DNA from: Lucinisca nassula
Lineage: Eukaryota > Mollusca > Bivalvia > Lucinida > Lucinidae
DNA length: 64,000 nucleotides
Direction: 5' to 3'
NCBI GenBank assembly: GCA_963580285.1
Contig: OY757017.1
Coordinates: forward strand, 115,717,527 to 115,781,526
This document shows, in pieces, positions 12,801-27,800 of the stretch. Numbering within the stretch: the first letter of the stretch is position 1; every line of letters begins with the position of its first letter. The translations under genes and the position numbers were made by a program. The notes below the pieces were generated by a model. That model made no database searches. It was given only the letters and a program-made list of their open reading frames with translations, and had not been told where the DNA came from.

Positions 12801-15800
12801 GCTTTAATTTGTGTTAACACATCTGTATGCTGTTGTTGGTTATTGACACGGAGCTTACGGAAAGCGCAGTTTTCCACAACCGTTTTGCGATTGAGATTTT
12901 TTTCCAAACATTTTTTTATGAAAGATACTCCCCATTAAGATAAAACGTGTGGGGTTGCTGGGGTCCGATGACGTCATTTACCGATCGCGTGCAGAAAAAA
13001 AACTGTAGCGGTGGTTTGTGGGTGGCGGTTTGGATGCCGGAAAACTTTGATGTTCGCAGTGAACTTGCTTGTTTATTTCGTTTAAAATCAGAGTTTTAGG
13101 AATAATACTCGCAAAATCGGGCTTGCGTTATATTACTCATGTGTAAGTAAAATTTAGTGGACAATTAAACATTATTTATGTTGAGAATCGTAAAAGGATA
13201 GAGCATTACATGAGATGCATCGTATTTTCAGCTGACAAAAGTAAAAATAAAATGGTCCAAAAATAATTCGGGTGTATTACCCTGAACTTGGGACTGTAAT
13301 TTGAGGTAAAAAAACTGCGGGTGATACACGCCCGAATACGGTAATTGAAAAGTGCGACGGAATACCGGAATGCACTAAAACTCGGAATACCAAGTACCGG
13401 AACCGACTACAATCGACTAGAGAATTCTCAATCGATTATCGCTATCGGAAGCCAAAACCAACTGACTTTCGACTATAGTCGATCATCGGCCCACCACTAG
13501 TGGACACCCTGCCTTTCATGTGGGGCTATAAGGTCTGTTTAAGTCTTTGCTGAGGGTACAACAAAACCTCTTTATAACACTGGCCATTATAACATGATTT
13601 TGGATGTGTTTGTTTGATTTTGTTTGATTTGAGGAATAAAGTCCCCATCAACACAGTATATGTCATTTTGGAGATGTCACTTCCAATTGTGTGGGAATTT
13701 TACCTGACATTGTGATGAAAGGACTTCTCAAGCACTGTCGCCCAGTGAAACCAATAGGGTTTATAAGCATGGATGGACCGACTTGCACCGCTTTGCCTGG
13801 GCAAACTTAGATCCTCTGAGCGGTTTACCAGTACTCGTATGCGGTTGGTTTCAGCTCTGCGTGGAAGCATCATGCAGCCCATCATTTCTTCAAGCCCCGA
13901 TGGACGGGGGCCGGATTTTGGATGTGACACAATTTAAAGATGGATTCCATAATATACCATTTATATTGAAAACCAGAAATTCAACTTCGGTGAAATTGAT
14001 GTCGCACCTGCTCCCCACCTGCCCAACACAAAAAATAAAAGTTTATTTAAGGCAGAAGAGATGAATTTAGGGCTTTGAGAAGAATCCATAGCCTATATAT
14101 GTGAGGTAAAAAAGTGACAGCCTATATATGTGAGGTAAAAAAGTGACTAAGTTCACAATGTGATAAAATGAACTAAAATGATCCAAGAATTATATCCAAA
14201 GCATATGAACATCCTCATATCATGGAGAAAACACAAGCTAAGTTTCAAAATGATTAGTATAAAACTGTAAGAGGAGTTGCGATGACGAGGTACCTATCAT
14301 ATATCAACTGAAGGTTAACAATGGCTAAGTTCACAATGTGGAAAAAGTGACAAAAATTGATCCGAAGATTAAGTCCAAACCACATGCAGGTCCTCATGCC
14401 ATGGCAAAAACACATGCAAAGTTTCAAAATGATTAGTATAAAACTGTAAGAGGAGTTGGGGTGACAAAGAGGTACCTCCTGTATATGAATTGAAGGTTAA
14501 AAACGACTAAATTCACTATGTGCAAAAAGTGGAATAAAATATTCCGAGAATTATGTCCAAACCACATGCACATCTTCATACCATAGTGAAAGTACATGCA
14601 AAGTTTCCAAATGATTGGTATAAAACTGTAAGAGGAGTGGCGATGACAAGAGGTACCTATTGTATATCAAATGAAGCTTAAAAATGACTCAGTTCACAAT
14701 GCACAAAGCGAAAAAAATATTCTGAGAATTATATCGAAATCACATGCACATCTTCATACCATGGCAAAAGCACATGCAAAGTTTCAAAATGATTGGTATA
14801 AAACTGTAAGAGGAGTTGCGATGACAAGAGGTACCTATCATATATCAACTAAAGGTTAAAAATGACTAAGTTCAGAATGTGACAAAAGTGACAAAAAATG
14901 ATCCGACGACAAAGTCCAAACCACATGCGCATCCTCATACCATGGCGAAAGCACACACAAAGTTTCAAAATGATCGGTATAAAACTGCAAGAGGAGTTGC
15001 GATGACAAGTGGTACCTATTGTATATCAACTAAAGCATAAAAATGACTAAGTTCATAATGTGCAAAAAGTGAAAAAAAATATAATCTGAGAATTATGTCG
15101 AAACCACATGCACATCCTCAAACCATGAAGCACACCCAAAGTTTCAAAATGATTGGTATAAAACTGTAAGAGGAGTTGCGATGACAAGAGGTACCTATTG
15201 TATATCAACTGAAGCCCAAAAATGGCTAAGTTCATAATGTGCAAAAAGTGAAAAAAAATATTCTGAGAATTATGTCGAAACCACATGCACATCCTCAAAC
15301 CATGGCGAAAGCACAAGCAAAGTTTCAAAATGATTGGTATAAAACTATTAGAGGAGTTGCGATGACAAGAGGTACCTATCATATATCAATTGTAGGTGAA
15401 AAATGACTAATATATTCTATAAAAGGGTTATCCTTTGAAAGCAAGGAATACACCACAGAACTGAAAAATCTGGAGTGTGCATGTTTTCTGGACCAGACTA
15501 GCTAGGTTCGGCCAATTAGGGCTCATCAGTGACCCTCAGATATTTTCAAAATTCCACAATGGAATCAATGATCCCAAAGGACAAGAGAATATAATCTACA
15601 CGATGATGTAGGGCAGGGAGATGTTTTACCGCCACCACACATTCCCACACACCAGCTGTAGTGAAGTTAAATATGTTCTATAAAAGGGTTATCCTTTGGA
15701 AGCAAGGAATACACTACAGAACTGAACAAGATGTGTTTGTGAAACACTGATGCCCCCGGACTGTAGTGAAGTTAAATATGTTCTATAAAAGTGTTATCCT

Positions 15801-18800
15801 TTGGAAGCAAGGAATACTCTACAGAACTGAACAAGATGTGTTTGTGAAACACTGATGCCCCCGGACAGCGCATGTTAATGTTTTTAAAAATTTTGAAAAA
15901 AATAGGCCAAAGGTCATGTTCAAGGTCACAAGATCAAAAATTATGGTACCACTGGAAAGGTCTTGTGATAAGGTATACACATGTGAAATATGAAAGCTCT
16001 ATCTATTACCATTCAAGAGTTATGCCTAATGTTAAGATTTTTGTAGACAGACAAACGGACAAACAGACAAACGGACAAACAGACAGACAGACCAACAACT
16101 ATATGCCCCCGAATCTCTTAGATTCCAGGGGCATAAAAATCTGGAGTGTGCATGTTTTCTGGGCCAGACTAGCTAGTTTCGGCCAATTAGGCCTTATCAG
16201 TGACCCTCAGATATTTTCAAAATTCCACAATGGAATCAATGATCCCAAAGGAAAAGAAAATATAATCTACACTATGATGTAGGGCAGGGAGATGTTTTAC
16301 TGCCGCCACACATTCCCACACACCAGCTGTAGTGAAGTTAAATATGTTCTATAAAAGGGTTATCCTTTGGAAGCAAGGAATACACCACAGAACTGAAAAA
16401 TCTTGAGTAAGCATGTTTTCTGGACCAGACTAGCTAGTTTCGGCCAATTAGGCCTCATCGGTGACCCTCAGATATTTTCAAAATTCCACAATGGAATCAA
16501 TGGTCCCAAAGTACAAGAAAATATAATCTACACTAAGTTCACAATGTGGAAAAAGTGACAAACATTGATCGGACTATAAAGTCCAAACCACATGCGCATC
16601 CTCATACCATGGCAAAAACACACACAAAGTTTCAAAATAATTGGTATGAAACTGTAGGAGGAGTTGCGATGACAAGACACCCAGTGTAAAATGTTGACGG
16701 AAAGAGGGACGGACAACCGAATGAACAAACGGACGGACAGACAGACAACCGGACGGACGGAAACTTGCACGCCTATGTCTTCCTGCTAAAGCAGGTGCGC
16801 AATGACCATAAATGGTCATTTTTCTATATAACCTATATATTTTTGTTTGGATTATATAACATGGTTTCTGCTTTTGATCACACAGTAGTGTTATAAGGAA
16901 ATTGTAATGAGGTTTAAGCTGGACATGTCTGTCAAAGTTTGGCTGATTGGGCTGCATGGTGCTTCCGCGCAGAGCTGAAACCAACCAAACATGAGAACTA
17001 GTTAACCACTTAGGTCTAAGCCTGCCCAGGCAAACTGGTGTGAGCCTGACTGTCCCTGAAAATTAACCATATGGTTTTTTTGGCCGGTAGGGCTTGAGAT
17101 GTCATTTCATCACAATATTTGGTAAATGTTCCACAAAATTTAAAGCAATTTCTCCAAAATGACCTAAATAGACTTGATGGGGATGCAAAACCTCAACACA
17201 AACAACCAACTAAGTTGTAAATCTTATACTTCCTTCGTATAACCAGATTGATGACTAGTCGTGACAACCTGGAAATCGTACATACAAAATATTTTTAAGA
17301 TTCTGTGACTAAGGTATTTGAAAGTAACTTTCTCTAACAAATGGAATAGCCTTGTCATGCCTAAACCTCGAACTCTCAAAGCCTCACCTGATCAATGTTG
17401 ATAATAAGCTGACTGGCTCCCTCTTCTCCTGTTGTGTTATACAGCAGTCTATCTGCAGTGATGTCAGACTGGACCACAGCCTCTGCAGACTGGTCTCTTA
17501 ATGGTGTTGACTGCACAACACTTTGCATGACAGGTGTTGACTGGTCATCAATGTCAGTTTTTGGTGGCTGGTTCTCTGTGGTAGTAGACTGGTTACTGGC
17601 TGTCTGCACTGTGTCATTTTCACTACCAGCAATGTCTTCTGTGATACTGGCAGCTGTCTGAGAATCATTTGATTCCAATGGCATCTGAGAAACATGGTCT
17701 ACAAAATGATAACAAATTTCTTTGATGGAGCTTAGAAAGTGACAAGAAAATCTCAAGCAAATTTTCGGATTACAATAAAATCCTATAATTAAGACCAATT
17801 TTGGGACTTTTCAAAAGTGGTATTTATGACAAATTCATTTCCCGGGACTAGAATCCTACTGATCAGGAAGATATAAATACTTCTGACTCTTCTGATAAGA
17901 AGACAGAAATAGTTTTTATACCGCAATCAGGCATTCTAGTAACCTAATAAAGGGGGTCGAATAACTGCACGCTATAATCGGTAGTGACCTATAATACCTT
18001 CTATTGACCTATAATACATCTAGCAACCATTTATAGACCGGACCTACTTTTCAGGTCACTAATTTACAAGTGTCAACAATAACATGCAACCTTTTATACA
18101 TGGGAAAACAACGAAACTGCAAGTTAACATCTTTGCAATATTTATTTGAACAGAGTTTCAGAAATGTCAGCTAAATTCTTACATTCACTGCCTTTCCTGG
18201 TTTGAATGGCCCGTTGGAATAACTGTGCACTACTACTGCAGTTGCATTTCAACCTCGAAAATAATTTCCAAAGCTAACATAAACTATTTATTTGCAGATT
18301 TTCATACAGAATGTAAATGTTGAGAAACTTTTATTCGAGCATCCATGTTGTTTCCTACGTCTTTGTGGCGCGGTGACGTCATGAAACATTGCACTAGTTG
18401 ATGTCACGTTAAACTACGTGTGCGCGCCATGGCACCAAATGTCGTTTTACATGCCACACTGCCTGCTGTCTTTTTTTGCTTAAATTTGCTTAATTATTGC
18501 AAACCCCTTGACTGTTTTGAATTGCGGTATAAACTAAATAGATGATTAGTGTCTTAAATAATAAAATATAATCGGTTCACCACAACAATTTTATAGGGGC
18601 TCGCTAAAGCTCGCCCCTATAAAATTGTCTAAGGCTCACTGATTATATTTTATTATTATTTTATTAACCATGTATTTACTATGACTCCTTCTGATAGGGA
18701 AGACAGGAATAGTTTTGACCTCACCTGATCCGGAAGACATAAACAGTTTTGATTCCTTCTGATCAGGAAAACAAAAATGTTTTTGACTTCTTCTGATCTG

Positions 18801-21800
18801 GAAGAGGCCCCCACCCATAGGGGCTTGAAGAAATATATGGGCTGCATGATGCTTCCACGCAGAGCTGAATCCGGCCCGCACACTAGTACAGGTAAACCGC
18901 TTAGAGGATCTAAGCCTGTCCAGGAACCGCGGTGCGAGGAGGACTGTCCATGCTAACAAACCCTATTGGTTTCATTAGGCGACAGGGCTTGAGCTGTCAT
19001 TTCATCTCAATGTCGGGTAAAAGTCCAACAAAATTGGAAGCAACGTCTCCAAAATGACCTTTACAGTGTTGACGGGGACGTTAAACCTCAAATCAATCAA
19101 TCAAATCTGATCTGGAAGACAAAATATTTAGACCCCTTCTGTTCAGGAAGTATTGTTTCTGATCAGGAAGGCAAAACTGTTTTTGACGCTTTCTGATCAG
19201 GAAGACAGTAAAGTAAAATCCTATATTAAGACCACTTTTGGGACTGTTCAAAAGCAGTATTTATGTCAAATTCATCACCTGGGACTAAAGTCTGCTGATC
19301 AGGAAGACAAAAATATTTTGACTCCTTCTGATCAGGAAGACAGAAATAGTTTTGACTACTTTAGATCAGGAAGACAGAAGTTTTTGACTACTTTAGATCA
19401 GGAAGACAGAAGTTTTTTGACTACTTTAGATCAGGAAGACAGAAGTATTTTTGACCACTTTAGATCAGGAAGACAGAAGTATTTTTGACTACTTTAGATC
19501 AGGAAGACAGAAGTTTTTTGACTACTTTAGATCAGGAAGACAGAAGTATTTTTGACCACTTTAAATCAGGAAGACAGAAGTTTTTTGACCACTTTAGATC
19601 AGGAAGACAGAAGTATTTTGACTGCTTTAGATCTGGAAGACAGAAGTATTTTTGACTACTTTAGATCAGGAAGACAGAAGTATTTTTGACTACTTTAGAT
19701 CAGGAAGACAGAAGTATTTTTGACTACTTTAGATCAGTAAGACAGAAGTATTTTTGACTACTTTAGATCAGGAAGACAGATGTTTTTTGACCACTTTAGA
19801 TCAGGAAGACAGAAGTATTTTTGACTACTTTAGATCAGGAAGACAGAAGTATTTTTGACCACTTTAAATCAGGAAGACAGAAGTTTTTTGACCACTTTAG
19901 ATCAGGAAGACAGATGTTTTTTGACCACTTTAGATCAGGAAGACAGAAGTATTTTGACTACTTTAGATCAGGAAGACAGAAGTATTTTTGACCACTTTAG
20001 ATCAGGAAGACAGAAGTATTCTGACTGCTTTAGATCTGGAAGACAGAAGTATTTTTGACTACTTTAGATCAGGAAGACAGAAGTATTTTTGACTACTTTA
20101 GATCAGGAAGACAGAAGTATTTTTGGCTACTTTAGATCAGGAAGACAAAAGTATTTTTGACTACTTTAGATCAGGAAGACAGAAGTTTTTTGACTACTTT
20201 AGATCAGGAAGACAGAAGTATTTTTGACCACTTTAGATCAGGAAGACAGAAGTATTTTTGACTACTTTAGATCAGGAAGACAGAATGTTTTTGACCACTT
20301 TAGATCAGGAAGACAGAAGTATTTTTGACTACTTTAGATCAGGAAGACAGAAGTATTTTTGACCACTTTAAATCAGGAAGACAGAAGTTTTTTGACCACT
20401 TCAGATCAGGAAGACAGAAGTATTTTTGACTACTTTAGATCTGGAAGACAGAAGTATTTTTGACCACTTTTGATCAGGAAGACAGAAGTTTTTTACCACT
20501 TTAGCTCAGGAAGACAGAAGTATTTTTGACTACTTTAGATCAGGAAGGCAGAAGTATTTTTGACCACTTTAAATCATGAAAACAGAAGTATTTTTGACCA
20601 CTTTAGATCAGGAAGACAGAAGTATTGTTGACTACTTTAGATCAGGAAGACAGAAGTATTTTTGACCACTTTAGATCAGGAAGACAGAAGTATTTTGACC
20701 TCTTTAGACCAGGAAGACAGAAACATTTTTGATTCTTTCTTAACAGGAAGGCAAACTATTTTTGACCATATTTGATCAGAAGGATAGAAATATTTTGACT
20801 CCATTTGCTCTGGAAGACAAAAAATGTTTCTGCCTCCTGTTCAGGAAGTTGGAAACATTTTGACTCCCTCTGATCAAATATACAGAAATGTGTTTGGATA
20901 TTTTAAATCAGGAAGACAGAAGTATCCGACTACCTCAGATCAAGGACAGAAGTGTTGTTGGCTATTTTACTGTAGGAAGACACAAGTATTTTGACCCACT
21001 CTGATGAAGAAGACAGAAAATATTGGCAACTTAACATCAGAAAGACAGAAGTATTCCTTTGATCAGAACTGAAGAAATATTTTGACCCCATTTGATCAGG
21101 TAGACCACCAAATATTTTGACTTATTCTCATCAGGAAGCCAGCAAATCTTTTGACCCTTTTTTTTATCAGGATGACAGAAATATTTTGTCTTCGATGATC
21201 AGGAAGACAGAAGCATTTTTGATTACTTTAGATCAGGAAGACAAAAACATTTTTGATTCCTTACGAACATGAAGACAGAAATATTTTTGACTACTTTAGA
21301 TCTGGGAGACAAACCTATTTTGGACTTCATTTGATCAGGAAGACAGGTATTTTTGACCACTTTAGATTAGGAAGACCAAACTAATTTTGTTGACAGAACT
21401 ATTTTTGACTCATGCTCAGGAAGCCAAAACTATTTTTGACCCACTCTGATCAAGAAGACAGAAATATTTTGGACACTTTCTATCAGGAAGACATTAGTAT
21501 ATTGGACTATTTTAGATCAGGAAGACAGAAATATTTTGACTATCTCTGATCAGGAGGACATATATATTATATCTCCTTCTGATCATGGAAAGATCTATGA
21601 TCAGGAGGACAGAAATATTATATCTCCTTCTGAATGTGGAGAGATCTATGATCAGGAAGACAGAAATATTTTTGACTACTTCAGATATGGAAGACAAACC
21701 TATTTTCTACTTCATCTGATCAGGAAGACAGAAGTATTATTTGATTCCTGCTCAGGAAGACAAAACTATTTTTTAACGCACTCTGATCAGGAAGACAGGA

Positions 21801-24800
21801 ATATTTTTAACACTTTCTATCAGGAAGACAGGAGTATTTTGAACAATTTTAGATCAGAAAGACAAAAGTATTTTTGGCTACTTTAGATCAGGAAGACAGA
21901 AATATTTTGACTATGGAGGACAGATATATTATATCTCCTTCTGAATGTGGAGAGATCTATGATCAGGAAGACAGAAATATTTTATCTCCTTCTGAATGTG
22001 GAGAGATCTATGATCAGGAAGACAGAAATATTTTGACTACTTTAGATCTGGAAGACAAACCTATTTTCTACTTCATCTGATCAGGAAGACAGAAGTATTT
22101 TTTGACTCCTGCTCAGGAAGACAAAACTATTTTTGACGCACTCTGATCAGGAAGACAGAATATTTTTGACACTTTCTATCAGGAAGACAGGAGTATTTTG
22201 GACAATTTTAGGTCCGAAAGACAGAAGTATTTTTGGCTACTTTAGATCAGGAAGACAGAAATATTTTTGACACTTTCTATCAGGACAATTTTAGATCAGA
22301 CAGACAGAAGTATTTCTGGCTACTTTAGATCAGGAAGACAGAAATATTTTGACTATCTCTGATCAGGAGGACAGAAATATTTTATCTCCTTCTGATCATG
22401 GAGAGATATTTTGACTGTTGTTGATCAAGAAGACAGATATATTTTTGATTCCTTCTGGTCAGGAAGACAGAAATATTTTTGACTCCTGAATATTTTTGTC
22501 TCCTTCTGACCAGAAATACAGAAATATTATTAGGGGCCAGTTGTTCAAAACTAATGACATCATTAGTGAACATATCGTTAAAAACTTTGATAATTTAATA
22601 GGGCAAAATTACCAGAACTTTAGATGTTGCTAGAACAGTTTACAATTTGACCAGAAATGAGCTTGTAAAGCTAACAATGCTTTGAACAACTGGACCCAGG
22701 ACAACAAAAATATTGTGACAAAGCTGTCTTCACATAACAAGTAAAGAACCAATCATGACCAACAGAAGGCATTTTCATATTTTTTTTTTTCTTAAGAAAA
22801 TAAGACTGGACATTATAGATAAATATTAATCATCTGGGGCCAGTTGTTCAAAACTAACGACGTCATTAGCTAAAGAATCGTTAAAACTTTGATCATTTAT
22901 TATGGCAAATATGCTAATATTTTTGCTGAAAAAATGTGAGCAGCTTTTGCATTCGCTTGCTAGAACACTTAACAATATAACCACTAACGAGCTCGTTAAG
23001 CTAACGATGCTTTGAACAACTGGCCCCTGCTGGGCAGATTTTTAACATGAAGTATCAAGCCATTATCTACGTGGCAGACAATTAATATGCAATGTGAAGC
23101 TTTATTTTCCCAAACATATGAAAAGAATAAGATTGTCATCTGCTCTATAATTTTCAATGGTATTCTGAGGCGAATGAACACACTTGACACATTTTCTGCC
23201 AGTTCTTCAACGAGGGTAACTTTAACTGTCTTCTCATCTGCTTTACTGTTATCTAAGCTCCCTATAAACTCTTAAAGGAAAGAAAAATGGGTTCTACTCT
23301 TCATGGAAAGAAAAAATGGGAGCAATTTTTAAAGAAAAGAAAAACTTAAAGGGAAGAATATGCTCCTTAGGAGCAAATTCTTTCCTTTAAGAGTAGTCCC
23401 CTATAGATAGAGGAAACATAAATATTTCTGACAGAGTTGCCTCCCCTGAAAGTTTGTCTATTCTTCTTAAGAGTTAAAAATGGGCCCAATGTTCTAAATA
23501 CTGACCAAATTGACTTTCTCCAGTGACCCCAAGTGAGATCAGAAAATCATCCACAGGCTTGGAGTTTGACTGACTCAAACTCTGTAACTTGGCCGTCACT
23601 TCTTCAATCCTGCCATCAGGATGAACCACTACCACCTTCGGTGATGTGCCCAGTTTACCCTCCTTCATGTCTGCCAGTAGACTGTTCTCTATCAGCTGGT
23701 CGGCTGTGAATGAACTGACTGGTTTGACAACAGTGCCACAGGTGTGCATCAAATCTGTAGTAAGATAAAGGAGTTATGCAACAATAAAATGAACATAAGA
23801 AAACATGAGAGCTTTGGCACAGCATTTCCTACAATTTAGATGTGCACCCCAGGGAAGACTCAGATCAGTCTGTGCATCCGCACAGTCTGATCAGAGTCTT
23901 CATTGGGTGCTCTAAGGATCGCTAAGTGCCCCATGCTCCTTCGTGCAGCAAGAGAAGTTTCTGGTCAGACTATATGGATGTGCAGGCTGGTGTGATTCTT
24001 CACTAGACTCACATGTAAATATTAGAAAATGCTGTGCCCTGGCTCATTATGTACTTTCACTCTGCTTTGTTTTGGAATCTAATGACCTGGTCAACACTAT
24101 TTCATGTTATACTGAGTCAGTTTACCAAACCATACTTTTCATAGGCATGCATATAGCTATGTGGTTAACTAGCAGATGTACCCATATTCTACAAGGTCTT
24201 TTATTAGAAACTGAGAACTCTGCTTCATGGGTCAACCAAAGGAAAGATAGACTATAGAAAGAATGTAATTGTATAAATGTACTTTTAACAACCCTGTGAA
24301 TACTATTAAGGCGATGCTGAGAGGGTCACTTAATCTCAACCCACACTTTTCCAGCGCAGGCATAAACCCAGGTTGGTAACCAGTGCAATGCGCATCTATT
24401 TGCCAGGAACTAAGCATGCTGATACTATATTGTGGTTGTTCAAACAAGTATCCACACAATATAAAGATGAGTATACAACGGTGTTCATTCCACAGCCTTT
24501 CGCCATGAAGTACTCCTTAATTGTTGCCACAGAAACAGATGAGATGGCTATGGTTTGATAACTGAATGATAATTTTTGCATTTCTGCTTAAAATCCTGTT
24601 GTGGGTGACCATTTGCAGTTCTACTGAATACCCACGACATAGGTTTGTATGGAAAAATAAGGAAAACAAGCAAATTCGTTGAATCGATATCCCCCGCCGA
24701 ATGGGTTTTTCGTGTAGAATGGCAAGAAAATATATCTGGCCAAAATTGAGGATGGTTCTAAGAAGCAAACTAGAGACAATGAGGAAGGGCCCCGCTGAAC

Positions 24801-27800
24801 ATTTACTCCCTGGATGAGAGGCTGTACCCTGACCTACTGACCTAATTATCAGTAGAGATTAACTTGTCTGTCAAAGTTGAGGTTTATTTACCTGTTATGT
24901 GGTTTCAAGGATACCAAAATAAAATTCGCGAATATTAAAAAAACCCGATATAATCACCGAATAGACAAAATTCCTCAATTTCAATCATTTAAGGGGAAAT
25001 GACTCTGGATAAAAAAGTCAATCCAGGTAAATCCGAAAAAAAAATTGCGCGTGCATCACGGCAGCATAATAATACATATTTATTAAGTTTATTAAGTTTC
25101 ATTTTATTCCATGCAATAGTTGCTGAGAAGCGGTTCCAGACAAAGTGAGACGACGAAAAATCCAGAATTTTAATCATTTAAGGGGCCATAACTCTGGGTG
25201 TAAAAAGTCAATCCGAAAAAAATTTGTGCGTGCATCACCACAGCATAATAATACATATTTATTTCAAGTTTCATATAATTCCATGCAATAGTTGCTGAGA
25301 AACAGTTCCCGACAAAAAAGTGAGACGACGAAAAATCCAGGATTACAATCACTTAAGGGGCCATAACTCATGATGTAAAAAGTAAATCCGGAAAAAAATT
25401 GCGCGTGGATCACCGCAGCATAATAATACATATTTATTTCACGTTTCATTTAATTCCATGCAATAGTTGCTGAGAAATGGTTCCGGACAAAGTGAGACGA
25501 CGAAAAATCCAGAATTTCAATCATTTAAGGGGCCATAACTCTGGATGTAAAAAGTCAATCCAGAAAAAAATTGCGCGGGGATCACCGCAGCATAATAATA
25601 CATATTTATTTCACGTTTCATTTAATTCCATGCAATAGTTGCTGAGAAACAGTTCTGGACAAAGTGAGATGACGAAAAAATCCAGAATTCCAATCATTTA
25701 AGGGGCCATAACTCTGGATGTAAAAAGTCAATCCGAAAAAAAATTGCGCGTGCATCACTGCAGCATAATAATACATATTTATTTCAATTTTCATTTAATT
25801 CCATGCAATAGTTGCTGAGAAACGGTTCCGGACAAAGTGAGACGACGAAAAATCCAGAATTTCAATCATTCAAGGGGCCATAACTCTGGATGTAAAAAGT
25901 CAATCCGAAAAAAAATTGGGCGTGCATCACCACAGCATAATAATACATATTTATTTCAAGTTTCATTTAATTCCATGCAATAGTTGCTGAGAAACGGTTC
26001 CGGACAAAAAAGTGTGACGGACAGACGGATGGACGGAAGGACGGATGGACGGAAGGACGGACAACGCCAAAACTATATCCCTCCGCCTTCGGCGGGGGAT
26101 AATTATCACTTAAAGCCATTTATTCTTGATTATTGAGGTCTATCGTTTCATTGCATAATATTATGTAGCCCTCAGTGCTGACTGAAGAGAAGTCCTCTGT
26201 CTTCAACAAGGGTTCTCCTCGGAGACAATCAATAATTTACTAACTGTTGACTGTAGTGTACATTATTGATTTTCCCCTTATGTACCTCAGTCAGGGGATT
26301 CAACAAAAGCTACTAATCACCCTATTAGGGGCCGCCTTTGATCTGCTAAAGATAGTATACCACAGAGGGCAATAAAACAATTATGAACACACGGTGTATT
26401 TTACTGTTACAGAATAAATGCCTTTAATTGTCACCAAATACCCATTTTATCTGTTGCTATGAAATCTGCATTAAAATTCTCTCATTATTTGCTCTTTAGA
26501 GTCTAGTTGTTCAAAGCTTCGTTACCTTAATGAACCTGGTGGCGGTCAAAACAGTCACTCTTCCAGCATGTATATTTAATACAACAAGATTTTTGCAGAA
26601 AAAAGGTGAGTTGCTTTTGCAAAAACTACAATTTTTTCAACTAAAATATTTTTTAAAATATTTTTGCATACTGATCATGAATATTAGAAGTTTTAAAATA
26701 CACCACAACCTCTTTAAAACACTAGTACTGGGGTCCCAAGCAGAAACTATATTACCCATAGTTAAACCAACTCTGTTCTATCCAAACACAGATGTATATA
26801 GATTGTACAGAAAAATGGCCCATTTTTCTATATAATCTGTACATTTTTAGTATGCATCATTAAACCAGGCATTAAAACCATATTAAATATAAACTCAATG
26901 TTTAATGAATAACGTTATAAAGAGGTTTATGCATAAAAGGGAATGGGTACACCTTCAGGGGAGGCAACTCTTTCAAAAGTATTTTTGTCTCCCATGTCAA
27001 TAGGGGTCAACTCTTAAAGGAAAGAATTTGCTCCAGAGGAGCAAATTCTTTTTCTTTAAGAGTAGACCCCTTTTTTAGTGGGACTCGGCTTATTTAAAAG
27101 CAAACAGGAAGTCCCGGCAGTTGTCTGCCTTTGAAAAATGGGGGAAAAATCTGCCAGGTGTTCCCATTTCCCTTAAAGTAATAACTTCAATAGCTGGGCC
27201 CCGATCTTAACCATTAGATAGACTGCACCCACCTTCATTGTCATCTTCCTCTATTGACTGGTTTTCCGCAGAAACATTTTTATATTTTTCGTATATTTTA
27301 AGACATGCAGCACATTCTTGTTCCTCATCCCCTTGTTCCTCTTCGCTGGCCTTTGCAGCTATCACTAAATCTTCTGCAGACAAATTTGAAAAATGATAGT
27401 GTGTCTTATGTCGTAGAAGTAACTGCTTCTGTCGGAAAGCTAACGGACATTCGTCGCATTTATACGGTTTCTCACCAGAATGAGTCATTTGATGTATCTG
27501 TAAGTGCCGTGGTGTGACTGCAGCATAGTCACATAAATTACATTTGAAACACTTCTCTCCCTCATGAGTTTTCATGTGAACTTTAAAGTGATAGCGATCA
27601 GGGAAGCTTGCTCCACATTTCTTACACAGCTGTGGCGTGTCACTGGCGTGGAGTTTCTGAATGTGGATTTTGAGGTCTGTTTTTCGGCCACAAGTGGTAG
27701 GACAAAATTCACACTGGAACACTGGTTTATTTCCAGAGTGGATTAACTTGTGTGCCTGAAAATATATACATGTAACAAGTACAGTAAAACTTTGATGCAT

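Noticed and set aside
15872..16282. 136-codon plus-strand frame
   Set aside because: Crosses two tandem unit types and the (GACAAACG)n element end; the same sequence elsewhere in the array has stops.
19153..20058. Open frames with [14 protein letters not shown] repeats
   Set aside because: By-product of the 34-bp satellite; frames break wherever unit length shifts, and there are no splice sites or upstream coding exons.
18685..22535. CRISPR-like regular spacing of a short repeat
   Set aside because: Units are adjacent with no unique spacers, in a eukaryotic intron.
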